Shown here one piece after another: positions 50,245 through 58,883 of a DNA stretch of 64,000 nucleotides. Where the stretch lies: contig NZ_CP162023.1 in NCBI RefSeq assembly GCF_041320275.1, positions 1,612,001-1,676,000 of the forward strand, given 5' to 3'. Within the stretch, counting starts at the first letter, position 1; every line of letters begins with the position of its first letter. The stretch comes from Mumia sp. Pv4-285 (GTDB lineage Bacteria > Actinomycetota > Actinomycetes > Propionibacteriales > Nocardioidaceae). Under the pieces are notes generated by a model. The model was not told the DNA's origin. It saw only the letters and a program-made list of their open reading frames with translations, and ran no database searches. Made by a program: the position numbers and the translations under genes.

Positions 50245-51381
50245 ACCGACCGTGACGCGCAGGATCCGGTCGTCGTCGTCCGCCGGATCACCGCGACCGT
50301 CGGTGTTGCTCGTGGTCACCCACAGGGTCCCGTCCGGCGCGGGCACGACGTTGCGCACACGGCCGAGGTCCTCGCCTGCGAGGCGGCGGCGCGGGCGACC
50401 TGCATCGGTCCCCGAGAGCGGGACGGCCCAGACGCACTCACCGCGCAGCGCGCCCACGTAGGCCGTCCCGTACGCGATGCCCACCCCTGCGGGCGACGCG
50501 TCGTCGGTGCTCCACCACGCCTTCGGCCCGACGAGTCCGCGCTCGTCGGTGGGCCCCTCGGTCTGCGGCCAGCCGTAGTTGCCGCCGCGCTCGATCAGGT
50601 TCAGCTCGTCGGTGGCCTGGTCACCGAACTCCGCCGCCCAGAGGCGCCCGTCGGCATCGAACGCGAGCCCCTCGACGTTGCGGTGGCCGTACGACCACAC
50701 GCGGTTGCGGAACGGGTTGCCGTCGGCGGCCTTTCCGTCCAGCGTCATCCGCAGGATCTTGCCCGACGGGGAGTCCACGTCCTGCGCGCGGTCGCGCTCG
50801 CCGGCGTCGCCGGTGCTCGCGTACAGGAGTCCGTCCGGTCCGATGACGAGGCGGCCGCCGTTGTGGTTGAGCGCGCGGGGGATGCCGTCGAGCAGGACCT
50901 CCGGTCGTCCGAGCCGGCGCCCGTCGTACGACATGCGGACGAGGCGGTTGTCGTCGGCAGACGTGAGGAAGGCGAGGACCGCGTCCTCGTCGGGGGTCAG
51001 CACGAGACCCATGAGCCCACCCTCGCCGCTGTCGGTGTCGACGCCGGGGACCTCGCCGACGGTCTGCGTCCGTCCGTCGCCGACCCGGACGACGCGAGCG
51101 GTGTCGCGCTCGGTGACAAGCGCGCCACCGGCTCCGAGGAACGCGATGCCCCACGGCACGGTGAGCCCGTCCGCGACGACGTCGTCGATGCGCAGTCGCG
51201 TCGGGTCGTCCGGGGTGGTCGGCGTCGGCGCGGGCCGGGTCGTGGGAGGGGATGCCGTCGGCTCGGTCGTCGGCTCGGTCGTGGGGTCGGGGTCCGGTGA
51301 GTCGTCACCGCTGCACCCGGTGGCCAGTCCGACCCCGGCAGCAGCCAGCGCAACGAGGACGTCGCGGCGAGTCAGCGTCAT
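50242..51381 (-). CDS. quinoprotein glucose/sorbosone-dehydrogenase-like lipoprotein
   Basis: 379 residues. The N terminus has 'TRRDVLVALAAAGVGLATGC': a twin-Arg-like signal with a lipobox Cys, then a Pro/Thr-rich linker to residue 60. A six-bladed propeller of the GSDH type follows: 'LTVPWGIAFLGAGGALVTER', 'ALNHNGGRLVIGPDGLLYAS', 'WSYGHRNVEGLAFDADGRLW' (the catalytic-His and PQQ/Ca2+ region of soluble glucose dehydrogenase). Oxidises an aldose outside the membrane if PQQ is available; many actinobacterial members have no known substrate. Confidence 0.88.
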   Translation of the reverse strand: MTLTRRDVLVALAAAGVGLATGCSGDDSPDPDPTTEPTTEPTASPPTTRPAPTPTTPDDPTRLRIDDVVADGLTVPWGIAFLGAGGALVTERDTARVVRVGDGRTQTVGEVPGVDTDSGEGGLMGLVLTPDEDAVLAFLTSADDNRLVRMSYDGRRLGRPEVLLDGIPRALNHNGGRLVIGPDGLLYASTGDAGERDRAQDVDSPSGKILRMTLDGKAADGNPFRNRVWSYGHRNVEGLAFDADGRLWAAEFGDQATDELNLIERGGNYGWPQTEGPTDERGLVGPKAWWSTDDASPAGVGIAYGTAYVGALRGECVWAVPLSGTDAGRPRRRLAGEDLGRVRNVVPAPDGTLWVTTSNTDGRGDPADDDDRILRVTVG

Positions 51382-51463
51382 GCGTGCCAGTCTCGCGCAC
51401 CGCACGCCGTCGGACACGGCGCCGCGGGAGCGGAATCGACCGGGCACGTCTCGGTCTGCCAAC

Positions 51464-51478
51464 CTCCGACCTTCGGAG
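51464..51478. promoter_or_regulatory. inverted repeat at the symporter promoter
   Basis: CTCCGA-CCT-TCGGAG lies directly before TAACGT (51479-51484), a possible -10 element for the rightward symporter gene about 60 bp downstream. It could be an operator; the regulator is unknown. Confidence 0.4.
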
Positions 51479-51540
51479 TAACGTGCCGTGCGGGCCAGTC
51501 CTCTGACCCCGAGAACGACAGCGACGACGCAGGAGGGCGG

Positions 51541-53256
51541 ATGGACGGCACCGTACTGCTGGCGGCCGACGACACGTTTCGGCTGGACACCACTTTCTCC
51601 GACTACCTGATCATCGCGATCTACTTCGTCTTCGTGCTCGGCATCGGCGTGATCGCGAAGCGACAGGTGTCGACCAGCATCGACTTCTTCCTCTCCGGCC
51701 GGTCGCTGCCCGCCTGGGTGACAGGCCTCGCGTTCATCTCCGCGAACCTCGGCGCCGTCGAGATCATGGGGATGTCCGCCAACGGCGCGCAGTACGGCAT
51801 GCCGACGATGCACTACTTCTGGATCGGTGCCGTCCCCGCGATGCTGTTCCTCGGCATCGTGATGATGCCGTTCTACTACGGGTCCAAGGTGCGCAGCGTC
51901 CCCGAGTTCATGCGGATGCGGTTCGGCACGGGCGCACACCTCGTCAACGCGCTCAGCTTCGCGATCGCCCAGCTGCTCATCGCCGGCGTCAACCTCTACC
52001 TGCTCGCGACGATCGTCAACGTGATCCTCGGCTGGCCGCTGTGGGTGTCGCTGATCGCCGCGGCCGTCGTGGTCCTCACGTACACCACCCTCGGTGGTCT
52101 CTCCGCCGCGATCTACAACGAGGTCCTCCAGTTCTTCGTGATCGTCGCCGCACTGCTGCCGCTCACGCTCGTCGCCCTCCACAAGGTGGGCGGCATCGAC
52201 GGCCTGACCAGCAAGATCACGGACTCGCCGGGCGGGGCGGAGCAGCTGTCGTCGTGGCCGGGCACCAACCTCACGGGCATCGACGACCCGTTCTGGTCGG
52301 TGGTCGGCATCGTGTTCGGTCTCGGATTCGTGCTCTCGTTCGGCTACTGGACGACGAACTTCGTCGAGGTGCAGCGCGCGATGGCCTCGAAGTCGATGTC
52401 GGCCGCTCGGAGCGCTCCGATCATCGGCACGTTCCCCAAGATGTTCATCCCGTTCATCGTGGTCGTCCCGGGCATGATCTGCGCGGTCCTCGTCCCAGAG
52501 ATGATCGCCCTGAAGGCTGGCGACGACAGCTCAGGCGTCCAGTACAACGACGCGATCCTGCTGCTCATGCGCGACCTGCTGCCCAACGGCATGCTCGGCC
52601 TCGCGATCGCCGGCCTCATCGCGTCGTTCATGGCTGGCATGGCCGCGAACATCTCCGCGTTCAACACGGTCTTCAGCATCGACCTGTGGCAGCAGTACGT
52701 GAAGAAGGACCGCGAGGACAGCTACTACACGCAGATCGGCCGTTTCGCGACCATCGGCGCGACGGTGATCGCCATCTTCACCGCGATCATCGCCTCCGGC
52801 TACTCCAACCTCATGGACTACCTCCAGACCCTCTTCGGGTTCTTCAACGCGCCGCTGTTCGCGACGTTCATCCTCGGTATGTTCTGGAAGCGGATGACCG
52901 CCACCGCCGGTTGGGTCGGTCTCGTCTCGGGCACGCTCGCCGCCGTCGCCGTCGCGTTCCTCAGCGAGGACGCGTTCGGGAGTGCGAGCCTGGGCGTGAT
53001 CCCGCTGTCCGGTCAGGGCGCCAGCTTCGTCGCGGCGAGCGCGGCGTTCGTGGTCGACATCGCCGTCAGCATCGTGGTGAGCCTCGTGACGCAACCGAAG
53101 CCTGCGACGCAGCTGCGCGGCTTCGTCTACTCGCTCACGCCGAGGGACCAGCTGCGCGACCCGCTCGCGCACCTGCTTCCCTGGTACCAGCGTCCGACGG
53201 TGCTCGCGTCGATCTCGCTGGTGCTCGTGATCGCCCTGAACATCATCTTCTGGTGA
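51541..53256 (+). CDS. sodium:solute symporter, SGLT-like sugar transporter
   Basis: 571 residues, about fourteen transmembrane helices. Features: 'SIDFFLSGRSLPAWVTGLAF' and 'GAVEIMGMSANGAQYGMPT' of the SSS N terminus, 'YTTLGGLSAAIYNEVLQFFV' (the sodium:solute symporter signature 1), and 'FNAPLFATFILGMFWKRMTA'. Closest in style to vSGLT-type Na+/sugar symporters. ATG at 51541 after GGAGG. A small two-helix protein follows 13 bp later, a common companion of this subgroup. Confidence 0.92.
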   Translation: MDGTVLLAADDTFRLDTTFSDYLIIAIYFVFVLGIGVIAKRQVSTSIDFFLSGRSLPAWVTGLAFISANLGAVEIMGMSANGAQYGMPTMHYFWIGAVPAMLFLGIVMMPFYYGSKVRSVPEFMRMRFGTGAHLVNALSFAIAQLLIAGVNLYLLATIVNVILGWPLWVSLIAAAVVVLTYTTLGGLSAAIYNEVLQFFVIVAALLPLTLVALHKVGGIDGLTSKITDSPGGAEQLSSWPGTNLTGIDDPFWSVVGIVFGLGFVLSFGYWTTNFVEVQRAMASKSMSAARSAPIIGTFPKMFIPFIVVVPGMICAVLVPEMIALKAGDDSSGVQYNDAILLLMRDLLPNGMLGLAIAGLIASFMAGMAANISAFNTVFSIDLWQQYVKKDREDSYYTQIGRFATIGATVIAIFTAIIASGYSNLMDYLQTLFGFFNAPLFATFILGMFWKRMTATAGWVGLVSGTLAAVAVAFLSEDAFGSASLGVIPLSGQGASFVAASAAFVVDIAVSIVVSLVTQPKPATQLRGFVYSLTPRDQLRDPLAHLLPWYQRPTVLASISLVLVIALNIIFW

Positions 53257-53269
53257 GAGGAGTACGCCC

Positions 53270-53554
53270 GTGGCTGACGGCAAGCGTCGCTTCCAGATCT
53301 CTTCCGCATTCGACATCCGGACGATCATCGGCGCCCTGATGGGCATCTACGGGGTGATCCTGACGTTCCTCGGCATCTTCAACGCCACCGACGCCGAGCT
53401 GGCGAAGGCCGACGGGTTCAACGTCAACCTCGTCAACGGCCTGATCCTGCTCGGGGTTGCGGCGGTGTTCGTCCTCTGGGCGTTCTTGCGACCCCTCGTG
53501 GTCGAGGACGTGCCCCCCGAGGTTCTCGACGACCACCAGTCGGGGCCGGAGTAG
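53270..53554 (+). CDS. small two-helix membrane protein, symporter companion
   Basis: 94 residues with helices at about 18-38 and 54-74. The N terminus is basic ('GKRRFQISSAFDIRTIIGAL') and the C terminus acidic. It follows the SGLT-like gene within one operon, with AGGAG before GTG. Similar small proteins accompany actinobacterial SSS transporters; the function is unknown, perhaps assembly or regulation. Confidence 0.75.
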   Translation: MADGKRRFQISSAFDIRTIIGALMGIYGVILTFLGIFNATDAELAKADGFNVNLVNGLILLGVAAVFVLWAFLRPLVVEDVPPEVLDDHQSGPE

Positions 53555-53581
53555 GCGCCCACCGGTCAGTACGGTGCGCGC

Positions 53582-53587
53582 TAGCAT
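53582..53587 (+). promoter_or_regulatory. -10 element of the leuS leader, leaderless
   Basis: TAGCAT, 7 nt before ATG at 53595, so transcription should start at the leader peptide itself. Confidence 0.55.
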
Positions 53588-53594
53588 GGGACGC

Positions 53595-53627
53595 ATGTAC
53601 GGCGAGCTCCTTGTCGAGCCGCGCTGA
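53595..53627 (+). CDS. leuL: leucine leader peptide of leuS
   Basis: A 10-codon open frame reading MYGELLVEPR with adjacent Leu codons CTC CTT at 53607-53612. The start follows TAGCAT by 7 nt, as in other leaderless genes of this window. The last codons and the stop lie in the 5' arm of a perfect 12-bp hairpin, and a second, terminator-like hairpin comes before leuS. This is the layout of a ribosome-mediated attenuator sensing charged tRNA-Leu. Classical attenuators before leuS have been predicted in some Streptomyces; this one is inferred from sequence only. Confidence 0.72.
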   Translation: MYGELLVEPR

Positions 53628-53647
53628 CCCCGACCGGTCAGCGCGGC
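53618..53647 (+). promoter_or_regulatory. leuS leader hairpin 1
   Basis: A perfect 12-bp stem, GCCGCGCTGACC (53618-53629) with GGTCAGCGCGGC (53636-53647), and a 6-nt loop. Its 5' arm overlaps the end of the leader peptide, so ribosome position decides whether it forms. Confidence 0.75.
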
Positions 53648-53669
53648 AGCCCCTCTGTACGAGGGGCTG
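53647..53669 (+). terminator. leuS leader terminator hairpin
   Basis: A 9-bp stem, CAGCCCCTC (53647-53655) with GAGGGGCTG (53661-53669), and a 5-nt loop, followed by TTCTGTGT. It stands 46 nt before leuS and after the leader peptide, where an attenuation terminator is expected. Confidence 0.7.
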
Positions 53670-53714
53670 TTCTGTGTACGGAGCCGTACGTGACGGACAT
53701 TCGAGGAGAACCAG

Positions 53715-56189
53715 GTGAGCATCCAGAGCGGCGAGGCAGCGTCGTACGACGTCCGCGCGATCCAGGACAAGTGGCGCGCGGTGTGGGACGAGCTCCGGCC
53801 CTTCGACGCCGACGGCACCGATGTCGGCCGTGAGCGCCGCTACGCGCTGACGATGTTCCCCTACCCGTCGGGCGACCTCCACATGGGCCACGGCGAGGTC
53901 TTCGCGCTGCACGACGTGCTGGCACGCTACTGGCGCCTGAAGGGCTACGACGTCCTCAACCCGATCGGCTGGGACTCCTTCGGGCTGCCGGCCGAGAACG
54001 CCGCGATCAAGCGCAACGAGAACCCGGCGACGTTCACCTACGACAACATCGAGACACAGGCCGAGTCGATCCGGCGCTACGGCGTGAGCTTCGACTGGAC
54101 GCGTCGTCTGCACACCTCCGACCCCGAGTACTACCGCTGGACGCAGTGGCTGTTCCTGCGGATGTTCGAGCGCGGCCTCGCGTACCGGAAGGCCTCGTAC
54201 GTCAACTGGTGCCCGAACGACCAGACGGTCCTCGCCAACGAGCAGGTCGTGCAGGGGATGTGCGAGCGCTGCGGCGCTGTGGTCACCAAGCGCGAGCTGA
54301 CCCAGTGGTACTTCAAGATCACCGACTACGCGCAGCGCCTGCTGGACGACATGGAGCAGCTCGAGGGCCGGTGGCCCGAGCGGGTCCTCACCATGCAGCG
54401 CAACTGGATCGGCCGCTCGGAGGGCGCTTTCGTCGACTTCGCCGTCGAGGGGCGCGAGTCGCCCGTACGCGTGTTCACGACGCGTCCCGACACGCTCTTC
54501 GGTGTGACGTTCTTCGTCGTCGCCCCCGACTCGCGGATCGCGGCCGAGCTGGTCACGGACGAGCAGCGCGGCGCGTTCGACGCCTATCTCGAGCGTACGA
54601 AGCAGGCGACCGAGATCGAGCGGCAGTCGACCGAGCGCCCGAAGACCGGCGTCTTCCTCGGCGTGCACGCGACGAACCCCGCCACGGGAGAGCAGGTGCC
54701 GATCTACGCTGCGGACTACGTGCTCGCCGACTACGGCACGGGCGCCGTGATGGCCGTCCCCGGTCAGGACCAGCGCGACTGGGACTTCGCGAAGGCGCAC
54801 GACCTCCCGATCATCCGCACGGTCGAGCCGTCGGAGGGATTCGACGGGGACGCGTTCACCGGTGCGGGTCCGGCGATCAACTCCGCCAACGAGGAGGTCT
54901 CGCTCGACGGTCTCGAGATCGAGGCCGCCAAGTCGGCCATCATCGACTGGCTGGAGCAGCGCGGGACGGGAGAGCGAACGATCAACTTCCGGCTGCGCGA
55001 CTGGCTCCTCAGCCGTCAGCGCTACTGGGGCTGTCCCATCCCGATCGTGCACTGCCCCTCCTGCGGCGAGGTCGCGGTGCCCGACGACCAGCTGCCGGTC
55101 GAGCTGCCCTACCTGACCGGCGCCGACCTGGCGCCCAAGGGCACGTCACCTCTGGCGGCGGCCACCGACTGGGTCGAGACGACCTGCCCGCAGTGCGGTG
55201 CTGACGCCCGGCGCGACACCGACACGATGGACACGTTCGTGGACTCGTCGTGGTACTACCTCCGCTACTGCTCGCCGGGCACCACGGACGCTCCGTTCTC
55301 GCCCGAGGACGTGAAGCACTGGATGCCCGTCGACATGTACGTCGGCGGTGTCGAGCACGCGATCCTGCACCTTCTCTACAGCCGGTTCTTCACCAAGGCC
55401 TTGCACGACATGGGTCTGGTGGACTTCACCGAACCGTTCACGGCGCTGATGAACCAGGGCCAGGTGATCAACCAGGGCAAGGCCATGAGCAAGTCGCTCG
55501 GCAACGGCATCGACCTGGGTGAGCAGATCGAGGCCTTCGGCGTCGACGCGGTGCGGCTGACCCTCGTCTTCGCCGGTCCGCCCGAGGACGACATCGACTG
55601 GGCCGACGTCTCGCCCGCCGGTGCCTCGAAGTTCCTCCAGCGCGCGTGGCGCGTGTCGCACGAGGTCGCGAGCGAGCCCGGCACGGACGCGACGGCCGGT
55701 GACGTCGCGCTGCGTCGGACCACCCACAAGACGGTCGCGGAGTGCGAGCACCTCTACGACTCGAAGCGCTTCAACGTCGTCGTCGCACGCGTGATGGAGC
55801 TGGTCAACGCGACGCGCAAGACGATCGACTCCGGCGCGGGCGCCGCGGACCCGGCCGTGCGCGAGGCCGCCGAGGTGACCGCGATCCTGCTGAGCACGGT
55901 CGCTCCGTACGTCGCCGAGGAGATGTGGGCCGAGCTCGGGCACGGGCCCTCGGTGTCGCAGCAGGCCTGGCCGACGGTCGATCCGTCGCTGCTCGTCGAC
56001 GACACGGTGACGTGCGTGGTTCAGGTCAAGGGCAAGGTCCGCGGCAAGCTCGAGGTCTCGCCGTCGATCTCCGACAAGGAGCTCGAGGCGCTGGCGCTCG
56101 CTGAGCCGAACGTCGCCCGGCACCTCGAGGGCGCGGAGATCCGCAAGGTGATCGTCCGCGCCCCGAAGCTCGTCAACGTCGTGATTTGA
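53715..56189 (+). CDS. leuS: leucyl-tRNA synthetase
   Basis: 824 residues, class Ia. HIGH motif as HMGH in '[15 protein letters not shown]'; KMSKS as '[12 protein letters not shown]' near residue 590. The CP1 editing domain spans about 220-420, with '[20 protein letters not shown]' and '[19 protein letters not shown]'. Zinc-knuckle cysteines are seen in '[15 protein letters not shown]' and '[16 protein letters not shown]'. GTG at 53715 is preceded by GAGGAGA. The C-terminal tail ends within a 24-bp tandem repeat. Expression is likely tuned by the upstream leader. Confidence 0.97.
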   Translation: MSIQSGEAASYDVRAIQDKWRAVWDELRPFDADGTDVGRERRYALTMFPYPSGDLHMGHGEVFALHDVLARYWRLKGYDVLNPIGWDSFGLPAENAAIKRNENPATFTYDNIETQAESIRRYGVSFDWTRRLHTSDPEYYRWTQWLFLRMFERGLAYRKASYVNWCPNDQTVLANEQVVQGMCERCGAVVTKRELTQWYFKITDYAQRLLDDMEQLEGRWPERVLTMQRNWIGRSEGAFVDFAVEGRESPVRVFTTRPDTLFGVTFFVVAPDSRIAAELVTDEQRGAFDAYLERTKQATEIERQSTERPKTGVFLGVHATNPATGEQVPIYAADYVLADYGTGAVMAVPGQDQRDWDFAKAHDLPIIRTVEPSEGFDGDAFTGAGPAINSANEEVSLDGLEIEAAKSAIIDWLEQRGTGERTINFRLRDWLLSRQRYWGCPIPIVHCPSCGEVAVPDDQLPVELPYLTGADLAPKGTSPLAAATDWVETTCPQCGADARRDTDTMDTFVDSSWYYLRYCSPGTTDAPFSPEDVKHWMPVDMYVGGVEHAILHLLYSRFFTKALHDMGLVDFTEPFTALMNQGQVINQGKAMSKSLGNGIDLGEQIEAFGVDAVRLTLVFAGPPEDDIDWADVSPAGASKFLQRAWRVSHEVASEPGTDATAGDVALRRTTHKTVAECEHLYDSKRFNVVVARVMELVNATRKTIDSGAGAADPAVREAAEVTAILLSTVAPYVAEEMWAELGHGPSVSQQAWPTVDPSLLVDDTVTCVVQVKGKVRGKLEVSPSISDKELEALALAEPNVARHLEGAEIRKVIVRAPKLVNVVI

Positions 56190-56241
56190 TCACGCGTCAA
56201 CGTCGTGATCTGATCACGCGTCGGTGCCGGATCTGATCACG
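56171..56241. repeat. 24-bp tandem repeat, three copies, across the leuS 3' end
   Basis: Units begin at 56171, 56195 and 56219. The first two differ by one base; the third is 23 bp and degenerate but keeps CTGATCACG. Unit 1 encodes the last LeuS residues and stop; unit 3 covers the stop of the convergent membrane-protein gene. Unit 2 contains CGTGATC-T-GATCACG, a palindrome that could form a hairpin. Confidence 0.85.
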
Positions 56242-56650
56242 CGTTCGCGCCGGTCACGACCAGGCTGATTCCCGTCGTGGCAAGCCCGACCGCGAGGATC
56301 GCCGCGCCCGTGTAGACGAGAGCGACGAGGCGTCCCGGACGCTGGGGGTCGCTGCCGAGAACCGACAGGAAGAACCCGGCCGGCATCACGATCGCGGCCA
56401 CGAGCACGCCCAGCGGGCCGATCCACTTCCACGGGTCGGCGACGTCGGCTGCGCTGGTCAGCAGGAGCGTGACGAGCCCGAGGATGACCAGCACGCCCGC
56501 GTGGGCGTGACCTGCTCGGAAGAACGACGTCTGGAGCGCGTTCGCGGGCTGCTTGCCGCCGACGACACGCAGCATGAAGGCGCCGCCGGTCTCGATCGTG
56601 ATCACGGTGAGCACGACGATGCCTGCGGTGATGGTGGTTGCTGCGTCCAT
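56237..56650 (-). CDS. hypothetical four-helix membrane protein
   Basis: 137 residues, four predicted transmembrane helices: 'ITAGIVVLTVITIETGGAFM', 'HAGVLVILGLVTLLLTSAAD', 'WIGPLGVLVAAIVMPAGFFL', 'LVALVYTGAAILAVGLATTG'. A conserved-looking 'FFRAGHAHAGVL' sits between helices 1 and 2. I do not recognise a named family. It faces a MerR regulator over nested palindromes and is probably its target. GAGGAA precedes the ATG. The stop lies in the tandem repeat after leuS. Confidence 0.75.
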   Translation of the reverse strand: MDAATTITAGIVVLTVITIETGGAFMLRVVGGKQPANALQTSFFRAGHAHAGVLVILGLVTLLLTSAADVADPWKWIGPLGVLVAAIVMPAGFFLSVLGSDPQRPGRLVALVYTGAAILAVGLATTGISLVVTGANA

Positions 56651-56661
56651 GGCGGTTCCTC

Positions 56662-56715
56662 GACTATTGGAGAGTCTGACTATCCAATATTAGATAGTGC
56701 TACTCTCCAATAGTC
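56662..56715. promoter_or_regulatory. nested palindromic operator between MerR and membrane-protein genes
   Basis: A perfect 14-bp inverted repeat, GACTATTGGAGAGT (56662-56675) and ACTCTCCAATAGTC (56702-56715), spaced by 26 bp. Inside lies ACTATC-N8-GATAGT (56679-56698). The element ATTGGA(G/T)AGT occurs three times: 56666-56675 on the plus strand, 56679-56688 and 56702-56711 on the minus. AT-rich for this genome. Probable binding region of the divergent MerR protein. Confidence 0.75.
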
Positions 56716-56741
56716 AAGACGTCGTCGAACGGGAGGCACGG

Positions 56742-57380
56742 ATGCGGATCTCGGAGCTCGCACAGGCGTCCGGCGTCGCGGTCCCGACCATCAAGTACTA
56801 CCTCCGCGAGGGCCTGCTCCCACCCGGTCGGGCGACCAGCGCCACCCAGGCGTCGTACGACGACGGGCACCTCCAGCGCCTGCAGCTCGTACGCTCGCTC
56901 GTCGAGGTCGGCGGGATGCCGCTCGCCAAGGTGCGCGCAGTCCTCGACGTCCTGGAGGACCCCGCACCCGACCCCTACACCGCGGTCAGCGAGGCGCTCG
57001 CGGCGCTCCCGCCGTACGTGTCCGCCGGGCCGCCGTACGAACGAGCCACCGCCGCGCTGGACGAGATAGGTCTCGCGTACGAACCGTCGTCCTACGCGGT
57101 CGCGCAGCTCGAGGCCGCACTCGCCGGGCTGGAGGCGGCAGGGCGTCCGCTGGACGCCGGTGCGCTCGGCCGGTACGCAGAGCAGATGATGGTGATCGCA
57201 CGACGAGAGGTCGCCACCGTCGAGGCGCAGCGCGACCCCGCCGTGCCTGCCGAGCTCGCCGACGTCGTCCAGGACGTCGTCCTCGGGACAGTGCTGGTGG
57301 AGCCCGTCATCCTCGCGCTGCGCCGCCTGACCCATGCAGCGCTCTTCCGCGAGCGCCACCCGCCGGGCGGTGCCGGCTGA
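56742..57380 (+). CDS. MerR-family transcriptional regulator
   Basis: 212 residues from ATG at 56742 with GGGAGG. N-terminal winged HTH: 'MRISELAQASGVAVPTIKYY' and 'LREGLLPPGRATSATQASYD', then a dimerisation helix. The C-terminal part (about 85-212) is a helical effector domain of the TipAS-unrelated type, with no metal cysteines. It is divergent from a four-helix membrane protein gene and ends 6 bp from the convergent araA. Likely controls the membrane protein and itself via the nested palindromes. Confidence 0.88.
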   Translation: MRISELAQASGVAVPTIKYYLREGLLPPGRATSATQASYDDGHLQRLQLVRSLVEVGGMPLAKVRAVLDVLEDPAPDPYTAVSEALAALPPYVSAGPPYERATAALDEIGLAYEPSSYAVAQLEAALAGLEAAGRPLDAGALGRYAEQMMVIARREVATVEAQRDPAVPAELADVVQDVVLGTVLVEPVILALRRLTHAALFRERHPPGGAG

Positions 57381-57386
57381 GCAGAG

Positions 57387-58883
57387 TCAGAATCCCGCGG
57401 CGAGCCGGTAGTACGCCTGGTTCCAGCGCAGCTCCTGGCGCAGCGCTCGCGTGGTGGTCGACGCGTCGATGTGGACGAGCTCGGTGCGAAGCATCTCGGC
57501 GAGGTCGTCGAACTCCTCGAACCCGACGGCGGTCGTGAGCACCGTGTGGTGGGGGCCGCCGGTCATGAGCCACGCCTCCGCCGCCGTCGTCAGCGACGGG
57601 TGCGCCTCCCACATCGCGCACGCGACGGGCAGGCGGGGCAGCGGCTCGTCGGGCTCCACCAGCGTCACGTCGTTGGCGCTCAGACGGAACCGCTCACCCT
57701 GGTCGGAGAGGCCGACGACGATGCCGTCGCCGGGGTCGGCCACGAACCGCAGGCGGACGGGGTCCTCGCGGCTACCCATCGACAGCGGGTGCGCCTCGGC
57801 CGTCGGACGTTGCGAGGTGAGGCTCGGACAGACCTCCAGCATGTGCGCGCCGAGCGACTTCATGTTGCCCGGCTCGAGGTGGTACGTGTAGTCCTCCATG
57901 AACGAGGTGCCGCCCGGCCGGCCGGCCGCCATCGTCTTGGTCGCGCGCACGAGCATGGACGTCTTCCAGTCGCCCTCGCCACCGAATCCGAACCCCTCGG
58001 CCATCAGCCGCTGCACCGCGAGGCCCGGCAGCTGGCGCAGCCCGCCGAGATCCTCGAAGCTCGTCGTGAACGCTCCGAAACCGCCCTCGGTCAGGAACGT
58101 GCGCAAGCCCGCCTCGAGCCGCGCGGCGTAGCGCAGGGAGTCGCGCCGCTCGCCGCCTTCGCGCAGCGCCGGGGAGACGTCGTACAGGTCGTCGTACTCG
58201 ACGACGAGCTTCGTCACGTCCTCCTCGGGCACCTGGTCGACGACGGCCACGAGGTCGTTCACACCGTAGGTGTTCACCGAGACCCCGAAGCGCAGTTCGG
58301 CCTCGACCTTGTCGCCCTCGGTGACGGCCACGTCGCGCATGTTGTCGCCGAAGCGCGCCAGCCGCAGCGAGCGCAGGTCGGCGTACGCCGCGGCCGCGCG
58401 AGCCCACGTCGCGACGCGGCTCCCGACCGCGGGGTCGGACACGTGCCCCGCGACGGTCTTGCGGGGCACCCCGAGCCGGGTCTGCACGAAGCCGAACTCC
58501 CGGTCGCCGTGCGCGGCCTGGTTGAGGTTCATGAAGTCCATGTCGAGGGTGGCCCACGGGATCTCGACGTGGTGCTGCGTGTGCAGGTGCAGGAGCGGCT
58601 TCGCAAGCGCGTCGAGCCCGGAGATCCACATCTTCGCCGGCGAGAACGTGTGCATCCAGGCGACGACGCCGACGCACGAGTCGTCGGCGTTCGCCTCGAG
58701 CAGCAGCCGTCGTATCGCCTCGGACGAGGTGAGCACGGGCTTCCAGACGACCGGTAGCGCGAGGTCCTCCGTGCGGTCGAGGGCCTCGGCGATGTCGCGC
58801 GACTGCGCGGCCACCTGGCGGAGGGTCTCCTCGCCGTAGAGGGTCTGGCTCCCGGTCAGGAACCACAGGGCGCGGTCGGTCAT
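57387..58883 (-). CDS. araA: L-arabinose isomerase
   Basis: 498 residues, the standard AraA length. '[20 protein letters not shown]' at the N terminus; '[20 protein letters not shown]' and '[20 protein letters not shown]' are AraA hallmarks, with metal-site Glu/His in '[15 protein letters not shown]' and the later '[18 protein letters not shown]'. Converts L-arabinose to L-ribulose. Last gene of the leftward operon; its start overlaps the araD stop by 4 bp. Confidence 0.97.
   Translation of the reverse strand: MTDRALWFLTGSQTLYGEETLRQVAAQSRDIAEALDRTEDLALPVVWKPVLTSSEAIRRLLLEANADDSCVGVVAWMHTFSPAKMWISGLDALAKPLLHLHTQHHVEIPWATLDMDFMNLNQAAHGDREFGFVQTRLGVPRKTVAGHVSDPAVGSRVATWARAAAAYADLRSLRLARFGDNMRDVAVTEGDKVEAELRFGVSVNTYGVNDLVAVVDQVPEEDVTKLVVEYDDLYDVSPALREGGERRDSLRYAARLEAGLRTFLTEGGFGAFTTSFEDLGGLRQLPGLAVQRLMAEGFGFGGEGDWKTSMLVRATKTMAAGRPGGTSFMEDYTYHLEPGNMKSLGAHMLEVCPSLTSQRPTAEAHPLSMGSREDPVRLRFVADPGDGIVVGLSDQGERFRLSANDVTLVEPDEPLPRLPVACAMWEAHPSLTTAAEAWLMTGGPHHTVLTTAVGFEEFDDLAEMLRTELVHIDASTTTRALRQELRWNQAYYRLAAGF

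Noticed and set aside
53555-53714. T-box or other tRNA-binding riboswitch upstream of leuS
   Set aside because: No T-box core or specifier stem is seen; a Leu-rich leader peptide with hairpins explains the region better.
56662-56715. Inverted repeat as a transcription terminator
   Set aside because: It lies between divergent starts, is AT-rich with a 26-bp spacer, and contains repeated elements, which fits an operator.
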